From positions 1-64,000 of the forward strand of contig DXWI01000003.1 in the NCBI GenBank assembly GCA_019416935.1: a DNA stretch of 64,000 bases. The letters are read 5' to 3'. This DNA comes from Clostridiales bacterium. GTDB lineage: Bacteria; Bacillota; Clostridia; Christensenellales; CAG-138. Each line of letters opens with the position of its first letter. Positions within the stretch are counted from its first letter, which is position 1. Shown here piece after piece: positions 42,616 to 51,126 of the stretch. The translations under genes and the position numbers were made by a program. Under the pieces are notes generated by a model. That model saw only the letters and a program-made list of their open reading frames with translations. It was not told the origin of the DNA and did not search any database.

Positions 42616-44141
42616 ATTGCACGCTCCATTCTCTTGGCGCCGGTCATATACAGGCCAAGTTCCAGCTCGTCCAGGTTCTTGTTTTCAAACTCGCCCACGA
42701 TCTCTCCTTCGTAGAAGACCAGTATGCGGTCGGAAAGCGAGAGCACCTCGTCGAGTTCCATGGAGATCAGCAGCACCGCCTTGTCCTTGTCGCGCAGCTT
42801 GATGATCTCATTGTGGATGAACTCGATCGCGCCGACGTCGACGCCGCGCGTCGGCTGCGCCGCAATGAGCAGCTCCGGCTCGATGGCGATCTCTCTGGCC
42901 ACAACCACCTTCTGCATGTTGCCGCCGGACATGTTGCCCACGAGCGTTTCAATGGAGGCTGCAATGATGCCAAAGCGCCGCACCAGTTCCATCGCGTATT
43001 CGCGAATTCTGCCCTTATTCAAAAAGCCGAAACGGCAGTAGGGCTTTCGGTTATAGACCGACAGCATGAGGTTTTCCTCGACGCTGCACTTGCGGTTGAT
43101 GCCGAACACCATGCGATCCGCCGGAACGTGCGAAATACCATGATGCCGCCGTTTGAGGCAGTCGCACGCGGTGATGTTTTCGCCGTTCAGATAGATGCTG
43201 CCGCCGGTCTGCTTGCGCAGGCCCGTCAGCGTTTCCACCAGCTCCGTCTGTCCGTTTCCGTCGACGCCCGCGATGCCGACGATCTCGCCCGCACGCACCG
43301 AGAAGGAGATATCCTTGATGGCCGGGAGTTTGCGGTCATTCAGCGCGGACAGCTTTTCCACGCGGAGCACCTCGCCCTTGGGCTTGGCCTCGTCCTTGCG
43401 CACGCGCAGCACGACGTCGCGGCCGACCATCATCGTTGCGAGCTTGATCTCGTCCGCCTCGTCCGTTCTGATATGACCGGTCACCTTGCCGGCGCGCATG
43501 ACGGTGATCTCATCGGAGATTTCCAGCACCTCCTTGAGCTTGTGCGAAATGAACAGGATCGTCTTGCCCATGGCCGTGAGGCTCCGGCATACGCCGAACA
43601 GGGCCTGCGTTTCGCTCGGCGTCAGTACCGCCGTCGGCTCGTCCAAAATCAGCAGCTCCGCGCCGCGGTACAGCGCCTTGATGATCTCCACGCGCTGCAT
43701 CTCTCCGACCGACATTTCAAAAATTTTCTTGTCCAAATCCACATGGAACGAATACTGCTCCATGATCTCTTCGATCCGTTTCCTGCTCGTCTTATAGTCG
43801 GTCAGCGCGCCCTTGTGCGGCGTATCCGCACCGAGAATGATGTTCTCCAGCACCGTGAGATCGGATACCAGCATGAAATGCTGGTGCACCATCCCGATTC
43901 CCAGCCGAATGGCGTCGTAGGTCGAACGGATGCCAACCTCCTGCCCGTTGAAAACGATCCGGCCCGAATCCGGCGCGTGCAGTCCGCACAGCACATTCAT
44001 CAGCGTACTCTTTCCCGCGCCGTTTTCGCCGATCAAAGCGTGGATGCTCTGCTTTTTCACTTCGAGCGTCACGTCATTGTTGGCGATCACGCCGGGAAAT
44101 GCTTTCACGATGTGCTGCATCGATAACACAGTCTCCGACAT
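42612..44141 (-). CDS. BMP-type ABC importer ATPase with two nucleotide-binding domains
   Basis: A 509-aa ATPase with tandem domains. The first has Walker A GENGAGKST, signature MSVGEMQRVEIIKAL and Walker B LLILDEPTAVLTP. The second lacks a strict Walker A (IAGVDGNGQTELVETL), has signature MSGGNMQKVVVAREI, and an altered Walker B (LLIAAQPTRGVD), as is usual in the sugar/nucleoside (RbsA/YufO) type. The ATG at 44141 follows AAAGGAGG. It overlaps the first permease gene. Confidence 0.93.
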   Translation of the reverse strand: MSETVLSMQHIVKAFPGVIANNDVTLEVKKQSIHALIGENGAGKSTLMNVLCGLHAPDSGRIVFNGQEVGIRSTYDAIRLGIGMVHQHFMLVSDLTVLENIILGADTPHKGALTDYKTSRKRIEEIMEQYSFHVDLDKKIFEMSVGEMQRVEIIKALYRGAELLILDEPTAVLTPSETQALFGVCRSLTAMGKTILFISHKLKEVLEISDEITVMRAGKVTGHIRTDEADEIKLATMMVGRDVVLRVRKDEAKPKGEVLRVEKLSALNDRKLPAIKDISFSVRAGEIVGIAGVDGNGQTELVETLTGLRKQTGGSIYLNGENITACDCLKRRHHGISHVPADRMVFGINRKCSVEENLMLSVYNRKPYCRFGFLNKGRIREYAMELVRRFGIIAASIETLVGNMSGGNMQKVVVAREIAIEPELLIAAQPTRGVDVGAIEFIHNEIIKLRDKDKAVLLISMELDEVLSLSDRILVFYEGEIVGEFENKNLDELELGLYMTGAKRMERAI

Positions 44142-44212
44142 GCAGCCTGTCCTCCTTTCCTGAAGAGCGGCGCGCGGGCCAAAGCCCCGGTACGCACGCT
44201 CCGGTCGTTCTG

Positions 44213-44602
44213 TCATTGCAGCCAGCAGTACAGTTCCCACATGTAGCCGTCGCCGTCCACAAAATAGGCCGCATGCGCGTTCCATTCCCAATCGCCGGGC
44301 GCCGCCACGAACTCCACGCCCTCAGCTTTGAGTTCCTCATACGCCGCGTCCACATCCTCGGGCCGGTCAAACCGAATGGCGGATTGTACGCGATGCTTGA
44401 CCCTACTCATCGCCTGCTCGCCCAGATGCTCGCACAGGTGTCCCCATTTCCAGAAGAAGAAGGCCACGCCGGCGCCGGAATTCATCTGCGCAAAGGTGTC
44501 GGACTGTCTGACCACCCGAAAGCCCATCGTGTCCCGATAGAAATTCACGGCCTTGCTGATGTCGTCCACCAGAAAGCCATAGGAAGTGTGATTGTATTTC
44601 AT
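44213..44602 (-). CDS. VOC-superfamily (glyoxalase/dioxygenase-like) protein
   Basis: A 129-aa protein with two beta-alpha-beta-beta-beta modules. The N-terminal module is HTSYGFLVDDISKAVNFYRDTMGFRVV and the C-terminal one FVDGDGYMWELYCW, with the metal ligand Glu in MWELY and a possible His at position 5. Such proteins act as lyases, epimerases, dioxygenases or binding proteins. It sits between the BMP lipoprotein and ATPase genes and so belongs to the catabolic cluster. It could epimerise or cleave an imported substrate; the reaction cannot be told. Confidence 0.85.
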   Translation of the reverse strand: MKYNHTSYGFLVDDISKAVNFYRDTMGFRVVRQSDTFAQMNSGAGVAFFFWKWGHLCEHLGEQAMSRVKHRVQSAIRFDRPEDVDAAYEELKAEGVEFVAAPGDWEWNAHAAYFVDGDGYMWELYCWLQ

Positions 44603-44647
44603 CTCTGTATCATCCCTTCTGTTCTCTTGCAGCGGAACGGTAGCGTG

Positions 44648-44685
44648 GGGACGCCGGCGCCATATGCCGGGACGCCGGCGTTCCC
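44648..44685. terminator. Intercistronic hairpin after the BMP lipoprotein gene
   Basis: GGGACGCCGGCG and CGCCGGCGTTCCC pair across about 13 bases, with no T-run. It lies 14 bp after the lipoprotein stop. Hairpins there often stabilise the binding-protein mRNA or attenuate read-through, giving more lipoprotein than transporter. Confidence 0.7.
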
Positions 44686-44698
44686 GTTCCCATATTGC

Positions 44699-45781
44699 TT
44701 AGCCCTTGGTGATGTTGACGGGCTTCTCGGTGTTGAACTCGATCACAAGCTCGCCGGAGACCAGCTTATCCTGCTGCTCCTTGGCAAACTCGGCCGCCGC
44801 CTTCAGCGCGTCCGCCTTGTCGGGGTTCGTCTCGCAGAACCGATCGATGGTGTCCCAGACGACGATCGCCGCATCGTTGAAGATGGACTTGATCGTGTGC
44901 TCGCCGCCCTTGAACTCGCCGTTCTTGATGTCGTTGGCCGCTTCGAGAACCACTTCGCCGAAGTCGGTGAGCAGGTGCGTCATCAGCACGTTCTTGCCGA
45001 TTTCAAAGTAGTCGCTGTTGTCCGCCGTGCAGAGCACGCCGTTCTCCTGGCAGGCCTCGACGACGCCGGTGCTGGTCTTTCCGCAGCTGGAGGTGATGCA
45101 GTCCACGCCGCGGCTGATCATGGCAAGCGCGATTTCACGGCCCACGGTCGGGTCGTCATAGGTGTCCGCATACATGTATTCGACCTCGCAGTCCGGATTG
45201 GCGGCCAGAACGCCGTCCATAAAGCCGTTTACACCCGCATTGGACGTGGCGGTTTCCTGACCGGAGATCATGCCGACCTTGTTGGCGGTGGTCATCTTGC
45301 CCTGCAGACAGCCAAGGATGTACAGCACCTCCTGCACCTTGTACTCGGTCGACCAGATGTTCTCATACTTCGTATCGCCGGCATTGGTGTACTGATACAG
45401 GCTGACAAACTTGATGTTCGGGTAATCCTTCGCAACGGCGACGACCGCCTCGGAGACCGGCGCGAACGACGTAACGATCACTTCATAACCGGCCTTGGCC
45501 ATAGCGCGGATATCCTCTTCATAGACGTCGGGCGTCAGCGATTCGAGCGTTTTGCACTCGAAACCAAGCGTTTCGACCTCGGGAATGACGGCAGCCATGC
45601 TGTCGATCGGGCCCTTGTCGCCAAAGCTGCGGTTGCTGATGATAGCCATCTTGATCTTATCGCCACCGGCGTTTTCGTCGGAAGGCTGGTTGCTGTCGGC
45701 GGGTTTGGAGCAGGCAGCAAACAATGCGACGGTCATGAGCAGTACGATTGCTGCGGCAACGATTCGAAGACTTCTTTTCAT
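44699..45781 (-). CDS. BMP-family substrate-binding lipoprotein
   Basis: A 360-aa surface lipoprotein (lipobox LFAAC) with a Ser/Asn/Asp-rich spacer and the BMP/PnrA two-lobe fold: FGDKGPIDSMAAVIPEVETLGFE, PNIKFVSLYQYTNAGDTKYENIW and KVGMISGQETATSNAGVNGFMDGV. PnrA-type proteins bind purine nucleosides; others bind other polar solutes. The DKG/D pocket start (NRSFGDKGPIDSM) is like that of nucleoside binders, but the enzymes downstream are not nucleoside enzymes. It is the first gene of the 33-46 kb cluster, with its own promoter 210 bp upstream. Confidence 0.92.
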   Translation of the reverse strand: MKRSLRIVAAAIVLLMTVALFAACSKPADSNQPSDENAGGDKIKMAIISNRSFGDKGPIDSMAAVIPEVETLGFECKTLESLTPDVYEEDIRAMAKAGYEVIVTSFAPVSEAVVAVAKDYPNIKFVSLYQYTNAGDTKYENIWSTEYKVQEVLYILGCLQGKMTTANKVGMISGQETATSNAGVNGFMDGVLAANPDCEVEYMYADTYDDPTVGREIALAMISRGVDCITSSCGKTSTGVVEACQENGVLCTADNSDYFEIGKNVLMTHLLTDFGEVVLEAANDIKNGEFKGGEHTIKSIFNDAAIVVWDTIDRFCETNPDKADALKAAAEFAKEQQDKLVSGELVIEFNTEKPVNITKG

Positions 45782-45966
45782 GTTTCTTGGTTCCTCCTTG
45801 ATTTTTGATATACGAAGGCCTTGTCAGCCAATGCGCCAGGATGGAGTTCTCCGTGGTTCGTTCCGTGGTTTTGGGGCTCCGTTTCCGGGGTTCGCAGTAT
45901 GCGTGTTTATACCGTGGGTTTTGTAATGTTGGGCTACGTCGCGGACGATTGTGCTCGTCTTTTAGT

Positions 45967-46020
45967 TATGCGCATATGTTGATATGCGCATATTATATGT
46001 GTCTTGTTGCCGAATTGCAA
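45967..46020 (-). promoter_or_regulatory. Promoter of the BMP catabolic operon with twin palindromic operators
   Basis: Read on the minus strand: TTGCAA (46020-46015), 17-bp spacer, TATAAT (45997-45992). Directly after the -10 lie two perfect 10-bp palindromes TATGCGCATA at 45983-45992 and 45967-45976, centres 16 bp apart. Two identical dimer sites over the transcription start suggest tight repression, possibly by the cluster's own GntR protein. Confidence 0.8.
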
Positions 46021-46140
46021 GTACTTTTTTGTATTTTATTTGTGAAAAAGTCGTTTTGTAAAGCGCCATCTTCTGGTATTGGCGCGCAGCCGCCCACACA
46101 GTGCCGTTCCGGCACGCATATGGGCCTTGGGTGGGCATGA

Positions 46141-46352
46141 CACAGAAATACTCCGACTTTTACTTTGAGCTGCTTCCCGATATCGAATTTCATGCAGAGG
46201 ATATCCAGTAGCCGTAGCTTCCGTCCCAACCGGCGGCACTTACCCTCCCCTTCGGCTTTCGGCGTCCATCCGCGACGGGCACCCCTGCCAAAGCAGCACA
46301 TACGAAAAACAAGCAACAGGCGCTTCTGTTTCTTCAGAAGCGCCTGTTTTCT
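46141..46352. repeat. 212-bp duplicated segment, copy B (remnant of a CDF gene tail)
   Basis: It matches 32805-33016 over its whole length without gaps, with about 20 substitutions by eye. The reading frame of the CDF C-terminus (QKYSDFYFELLPDIEFHAEDI) is preserved up to a TAG, but nothing upstream continues the gene. This is either an old duplication or the last piece of a lost second CDF gene. It includes the terminator at 46317. Confidence 0.9.
46317..46350. terminator. Terminator hairpin in duplicated segment B
   Basis: CAGGCGCTTCTG and CAGAAGCGCCTG pair perfectly across TTTCTT, with TTTT on the plus side and TTGCTTGTTTTT on the minus side. It would now serve the leftward LacI fragment. 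Confidence 0.85.
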
Positions 46353-46419
46353 TATTGATTCGGTACGATGGCTCGGTTTTAACGGGTTCCATACCATTTT
46401 GCGGGTGGAAAAGGTGACG

Positions 46420-46756
46420 TTAAAGGGGAATGGATTCGCTGCCGCAGGATTCCCGTATGCATAACTGTGGCTGCAATACGATTTCCTGTTGTTGAAAACC
46501 ATCCTCCTGCGGGCATTGAATCCGATCGATCAGCATGCGCGCTGCCATCGCGCCAAGCTGTTGAATGGGTTGCTTGAGCGTTGTCAATTTGGGTTCGGAC
46601 AGCATGGCAATTGGCGAGTCGGTAAATCCGACAATCGCCAACTGTGCCGGCACATGGATTCCAAGCTCCCGCGCTGCACGCAGCGCGCCAAACGCCATCT
46701 CGTTGCTAGCGCAGAAAAAAGCATCCGGTGCATTCGACGAGCGCAGCAGTTCGCTT
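46420..46756 (-). pseudogene. LacI-family regulator, C-terminal fragment
   Basis: About 110 residues of the effector domain of a LacI repressor: ISELLRSSNAPDAFFCASNEMAFGALRAARELGIHVP, then AIVGFTDSPIAMLSEPKLTTLKQPIQQLGAMAARMLIDRI, ending with the usual polar tail. The DNA-binding domain and the first two thirds of the protein are absent. Upstream of about 46756 the sequence switches abruptly to uraA on the other strand. The fragment cannot bind DNA. Confidence 0.88.
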
Positions 46757-47803
46757 ATGGTCCCTGCCTTTCTCGGAGGTTCATTTGCAATCATTGCCTC
46801 CGTTTCCACGGTGATTCAAGAACTGGGCTTGCCGTATGCGCAGATCGGCATTGTCTCCATGGCGGTATTTTACTTTCTCTTTGCCCTGCTGCTCAAGCTT
46901 GTAGGAAAAGAGCGCGTGCAGCATATCTTCCCTCCCATTATCGTCGGCCCAATTATCATGGTTCTCGGGCTATCCCTCGCCAGTGTGGGTGTAAACGAGG
47001 CGACAAGCAACTGGCCGGTTGCCATCATCACGTTCTTAATTGCGGTTGGTGTGAACTGTTTTGCCAAAGGCTTAGCCAAGGTAATGACGATCATCATCGC
47101 TTTGGTTGGCGGTTATATCGTTTCCATCCCCTTTGGACTGGTCGATTTCCAACCCGTACTCGACGCAGCATGGCTGGGTCTGCCGAACTTTACGCTGCCA
47201 ACCTTCGCTGTCAGTGCGGACTGGTGGAAAGCGATTCTACTGATCATGCCGGCTGCTATCGTCCCCTGTCTTGAACACATCGGTGATGTCATGGCCGTCG
47301 GAACGACTGTTGGCAAAGATTTTACAGAGGAACCCGGCCTTTCCCGTTCGGTCTTTGCCTGCGGTGTTGCCACGACCATCTCGGGTTTTCTCGGCGGTCC
47401 TTCTCTCACAATCCATTCCGAAAACACGGGCGTTCTTGCAGTAACGCACCTGTATTCCCCGTTCATCGTTGCCTGCGGCGCAGCATGGATGGCATTGCTG
47501 GCCTTCTGTCCGAAATTCAGCGCACTATGCGGCACGATCCCCCAAGCTGTTCTTGGCGGCGTTGGCATTCTTCTTTATGGCATGGTAACGTCTGTGGGCA
47601 TTCGCACGCTGGTTGAAAACAAAGTTGATTTTTCAAAACCGCGTAATCTGGCAATCGCAAGTGCCATTCTGGTGCTTGGTATTGGCGGAGCAGTACTGAC
47701 CTTTGGCTCCTTCTCGCTCAGCAGCATGGCGTTCGCAGCCATCGCTGGCATCATTCTCCACTTCGTTCTGCCAGGCCGCAAGGTGCAATCAACAGCTGCA
47801 TAA
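46757..47803 (+). pseudogene. uraA: Uracil/xanthine permease (NCS2, UraA-like), N-terminally truncated
   Basis: About 348 residues of a nucleobase:cation symporter. VPAFLGGSFAIIASV opens a helix that normally lies some 75 residues into the protein; the rest is complete: PPIIVGPIIMVLGLSLAS, PAAIVPCLEHIGDVMAVG with the substrate Glu, SLTIHSENTGVLAVTHLYSP, and a full C-terminus. The ATG at 46757 lies exactly at the junction with the LacI fragment and has no ribosome binding site. Two N-terminal helices are lost, so function is unlikely unless the join is an assembly error. Confidence 0.85.
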
Positions 47804-47843
47804 AACCATCGGATAACAACAGAATAACGAAACAATCGATGCG

Positions 47844-47893
47844 CCCCCTATGAGGGATAGTAACTAGGATAGAAGCTATTTCTTATAGGGGGG
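47844..47893. repeat. Inverted repeat upstream of pckA
   Basis: CCCCCTAT (47844-47851) and ATAGGGGG (about 47886-47893) form an 8-bp stem with a 34-base loop, followed by a G-run. It may be the terminator of the truncated uraA. The remaining bases up to 48024 hold nothing that I recognise. Confidence 0.5.
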
Positions 47894-48024
47894 GGTCTTG
47901 TGTAACAGCGGATCCGTATGGTCAGGACGCAACGACGCGATTTTGCCGAAACCGCTCCGTCGCAGCGGCGGCCCGCTCCCGTTCGATTTTCAAAAAAATG
48001 CGGGGATCTCTGCGATGCAATTCA

Positions 48025-48053
48025 TTGACGGAGGCAATAAAGTAGTGTATCAT
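48025..48053 (+). promoter_or_regulatory. Sigma-70 promoter of pckA
   Basis: TTGACG (48025-48030), 17-bp spacer, TATCAT (48048-48053). The leader is about 38 bases and carries AAAAGGAGG. Confidence 0.75.
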
Positions 48054-48097
48054 AAGGTGAGGTTATTTGTTTGCTTATTAGAAAAGGAGGTTAAAAT

Positions 48098-49798
48098 ATG
48101 TCCACGAAAGCTTACTACAAGAGAAGCGAAATCGGCCCGAACATGCCCGGTTTCCCCAAGGTCGGCACCCCCGTGACCAACACCCGCGCAATCATCGAGG
48201 CCGCTTTTTACGGCAACAACGTGGTGAAGGTGAACACGCTTCGCGAGGCCTATGAACTGGCGAAAAACTCCCCCGGCACGGTTGTCACCGATATGCCGGT
48301 CTACCGCGGCGAAGAGTTCGGTCTGCCCGAGGACGCCAAGGTGCTGCTGTTCAACGACGGTTCCATCACCGGCCGTTACGCCGCAGCCCGCCGCATCACC
48401 GGCAAACCCGGCACGAACTGCGCAAAGCTCGACAAGATCCTCATGGACGCCGTCTATGACACCCGTTGGAAGACGATGTATCATGCGGAAGCGTACATCG
48501 GTCTCGACGAGGAGTTCATGTGCAAGGCGCACCTGCTCATCCCCGAGGGTGAGGAGAACCTGCTGTACAACTGGATGATCAACTTCCAGTACCTCTCCGA
48601 CGCCTATGTAAAGATGTATAAGCGTTCCAAGCCCGTCGGCGACGGCAAGGAGCCCGATATCTACATCTTCTCCGACCCGCAGTGGACCGGCACCGACCAG
48701 ACCGACGTCTGCGACGGCAAGTGCCTCTGCTACTTCAACACGGACACCAACTGCGCGGCCATTCTGGGCATGCGCTACTTCGGCGAGCACAAGAAGGGCA
48801 CGCTGACGCTGGGCTGGGCCATCGCCAACCGCAACGGCTACGCCTCCTGCCACGGCGGCCAGAAGGAGATCACCCGTCAGGACGGCAGCAAGTTTGCCGC
48901 CGCGTTCTTCGGTCTCTCCGGCTCCGGCAAGTCCACGCTCACGCACAACAAGCACAACGGCAAGTATGCGGACATCAAGATCCTGCATGACGACGCCTTT
49001 GTCATCAACTCCGACACCTGCGCCTCCATCGCTCTGGAGCCGACGTATTTCGACAAGACCGCGGACTACCCGACCGCCTGTGAGGACAACAAGTACCTGC
49101 TGACCGCGCAGAACTGCTCCGCCACGATGGACGACGACGGCAAGATCGTGCTCGTCACCGAGGATATCCGCAACGGCAACGGCCGCGCCATCAAGTCCAA
49201 ACTCTGGTCGCCCAACCGCGTCGACCGCGTCGACGTGCCGGTCAACGCGATCTTCTGGATCATGAAGGACCCGACCATCCCGCCGATCGTCCGCCTGAAG
49301 GGCGCCTCCCTCGCGGCCGTCATGGGCGCAACGCTGGCCACCAAGCGCTCGACCGCTGAGCGTCTGGCCCCGGGCGTCGACCCGAATGCGCTGGTCGTCG
49401 AGCCGTACGCCAACCCGTTCCGTACCTACCCACTCGTGAACGACTACATGAAGTTCAAGAAGCTCGTGGAAGAGAAGAACGTGGATTGCTACATCATTAA
49501 CACCGGCGACTTCATGGGCAAGAAGGTCAAGCCCAAGGATACGCTCGGCGTCATCGAAGCGGTGGTGGACGGCACGGCCAACTTCAAGCAGTGGGGCCCG
49601 TTCACGGATATCGAGATCAACGAGTGGGAAGGCTTCGTGCCGGATATGAACGATGCGGCGTACGTCGAGCAGCTCAAGGCGAGAATGCTTGACCGTCTGA
49701 CCTACGTCAAGAACCTCGAAACCAACAACGAGGGCTACGACAAGCTGCCCGAGGATGCGATGGACGCGATCAAGAAGGTCGTCGACCAGCTCGGCTAA
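48098..49798 (+). CDS. pckA: Phosphoenolpyruvate carboxykinase, ATP-type
   Basis: A 566-aa cytosolic enzyme that converts oxaloacetate and ATP to PEP and CO2, or, in fermenters with high CO2, the reverse. The kinase P-loop is FFGLSGSGKSTLT (about 267-279); the metal and substrate region is ILHDDAFVI, and the ATP site is MGATLATKRSTAERL. The length and P-loop place it in the ATP-dependent class. The strong AGGAGG and codon use biased to C-ending codons suggest high expression. It is monocistronic with promoter and terminator of its own. Confidence 0.96.
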   Translation: MSTKAYYKRSEIGPNMPGFPKVGTPVTNTRAIIEAAFYGNNVVKVNTLREAYELAKNSPGTVVTDMPVYRGEEFGLPEDAKVLLFNDGSITGRYAAARRITGKPGTNCAKLDKILMDAVYDTRWKTMYHAEAYIGLDEEFMCKAHLLIPEGEENLLYNWMINFQYLSDAYVKMYKRSKPVGDGKEPDIYIFSDPQWTGTDQTDVCDGKCLCYFNTDTNCAAILGMRYFGEHKKGTLTLGWAIANRNGYASCHGGQKEITRQDGSKFAAAFFGLSGSGKSTLTHNKHNGKYADIKILHDDAFVINSDTCASIALEPTYFDKTADYPTACEDNKYLLTAQNCSATMDDDGKIVLVTEDIRNGNGRAIKSKLWSPNRVDRVDVPVNAIFWIMKDPTIPPIVRLKGASLAAVMGATLATKRSTAERLAPGVDPNALVVEPYANPFRTYPLVNDYMKFKKLVEEKNVDCYIINTGDFMGKKVKPKDTLGVIEAVVDGTANFKQWGPFTDIEINEWEGFVPDMNDAAYVEQLKARMLDRLTYVKNLETNNEGYDKLPEDAMDAIKKVVDQLG

Positions 49799-49818
49799 AT
49801 CATCCCCGAACGACACAA

Positions 49819-49853
49819 CCGGCCCCGTCCGCACTTGCGGACGGGGCCGGTTT
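49819..49853 (+). terminator. Rho-independent terminator of pckA
   Basis: CCGGCCCCGTCCG and CGGACGGGGCCGG pair perfectly around a short loop, followed by TTT. It also faces the leftward oxidoreductase gene, 110 bp away. Confidence 0.93.
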
Positions 49854-49962
49854 GATTGGCTCCATCGGGGTAAGGAGACAAAAGGCGCTATGTCAATCTC
49901 TGGGGTGTCGTCAAAGCATCATCAGTGTCGCAGGCTTCGCTTGCGGCACTGATGGAAACCGG

Positions 49963-51117
49963 TTATTGCGTGCAGCGTGCGCCGCCTCTGCGGCATGCCG
50001 GCACAAGCCTTCCGTCATAGTCGGCGCCATGCTCGGGCAGGAGCGGAAAGCGGATGGGCTTTCTGTCGCGGCAGGAGCGATAGATTCCGGTGATGAGTTC
50101 CACGGTGCGCCGCCCATCCTCCAGCGAAATCAGCGGCGGGCGGCCCTGGATAACGGCCTGCAGAAAATCGTCGAGCTGCACCTCGTGGAAATAATGCGTA
50201 CCGTCAACGCTGTTGAAGAATTGGCGATCCTCCTGCCGGAACGCATCGAGCATGGATTCTTCGCCGTGTACTGTCCACAAATCATTGACGGGGGGCTCTC
50301 CAATGCCGCTGACGCCCGCAATAAACATTGCGCCGCCATCCGTCTGCACGCCGATGCTGGCGCCGTTGTCGCCATGCACGCGGACGTTTCCGAAGAGCGC
50401 GGGATTCTGGGAATTGCTGACCACAATATTGCCGATCGCGCCGCTCCGAAAGCGAATGATGGCAGCAGCGGTGTCATCCACCTCCAGCGCCGGATGATTC
50501 AGCGTATCCCAGATACCGTACAGCTCCTCAATTTCACCCATGTACCACAACAGCAAATCCAACTGATGCGGCGCCTGATTGACGAGTACGCCGCCGCCCT
50601 CGCCCTTCCAGGTGCCCCGCCATGGATTGCTGGCATAATAGGCCATGTCACGCCAGCCCAGCATATTCACGGTGCCGAGGATGGGCTTGCCGATCTTTCC
50701 GGCGTCGATTGCCTGCCTGACCCGCTGCGCGGGGCGATAAAAGCGCCGCTGGCATATGGTGGTGCCGGTCACGCCGTTTTCCTTGGCGGCCTTGAGAATC
50801 GCATCGCAGTCCTCCAGCGAGGAGGCCAGCGGCTTTTCAATCGCAATGTGCAGGCCCATGCGGCAGCATTCCACGGCGATATCTGCGTGCTTGGGATGCG
50901 GCGTACAGATCGAGACGACCTCCACGCCGGCTTCCTTTACCATCGTGGGCAGATCCGAATACGCTTTGATATGGTGTGCGGCGGCAAATTCCTTCACATG
51001 CTCCGGCTGCCCGCCCATGCAGGCCACCAGTTGGCTGTGCGGATTGTTCCGATATGCCAACGCGTGGAAATGCCCGACCTTTCCGCAGCCGATCACGGCG
51101 GCTTTCAGTTGTTTCAT
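49963..51117 (-). CDS. Gfo/Idh/MocA-family oxidoreductase
   Basis: A 384-aa NAD(P)-dependent sugar or polyol dehydrogenase. The N-terminal Rossmann fold is AAVIGCGKVGHFHALAYRNNP; the catalytic Lys is in HIAIEKPLASSLEDCDAIL (EKP motif). A C-terminal beta-sandwich follows, with NMLGWRDMAYYASNPWRGTW, GGGVLVNQAPHQLDLLLWYMG (catalytic His/Asp) and a final HYFHEVQLDDFLQAV. It follows the alcohol dehydrogenase gene by nine bases. Both are paired with a carbohydrate importer, so inositol, scyllo-inosose or glucoside oxidation is possible. Confidence 0.92.
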   Translation of the reverse strand: MKQLKAAVIGCGKVGHFHALAYRNNPHSQLVACMGGQPEHVKEFAAAHHIKAYSDLPTMVKEAGVEVVSICTPHPKHADIAVECCRMGLHIAIEKPLASSLEDCDAILKAAKENGVTGTTICQRRFYRPAQRVRQAIDAGKIGKPILGTVNMLGWRDMAYYASNPWRGTWKGEGGGVLVNQAPHQLDLLLWYMGEIEELYGIWDTLNHPALEVDDTAAAIIRFRSGAIGNIVVSNSQNPALFGNVRVHGDNGASIGVQTDGGAMFIAGVSGIGEPPVNDLWTVHGEESMLDAFRQEDRQFFNSVDGTHYFHEVQLDDFLQAVIQGRPPLISLEDGRRTVELITGIYRSCRDRKPIRFPLLPEHGADYDGRLVPACRRGGARCTQ

Positions 51118-51126
51118 TCTGTCCTC

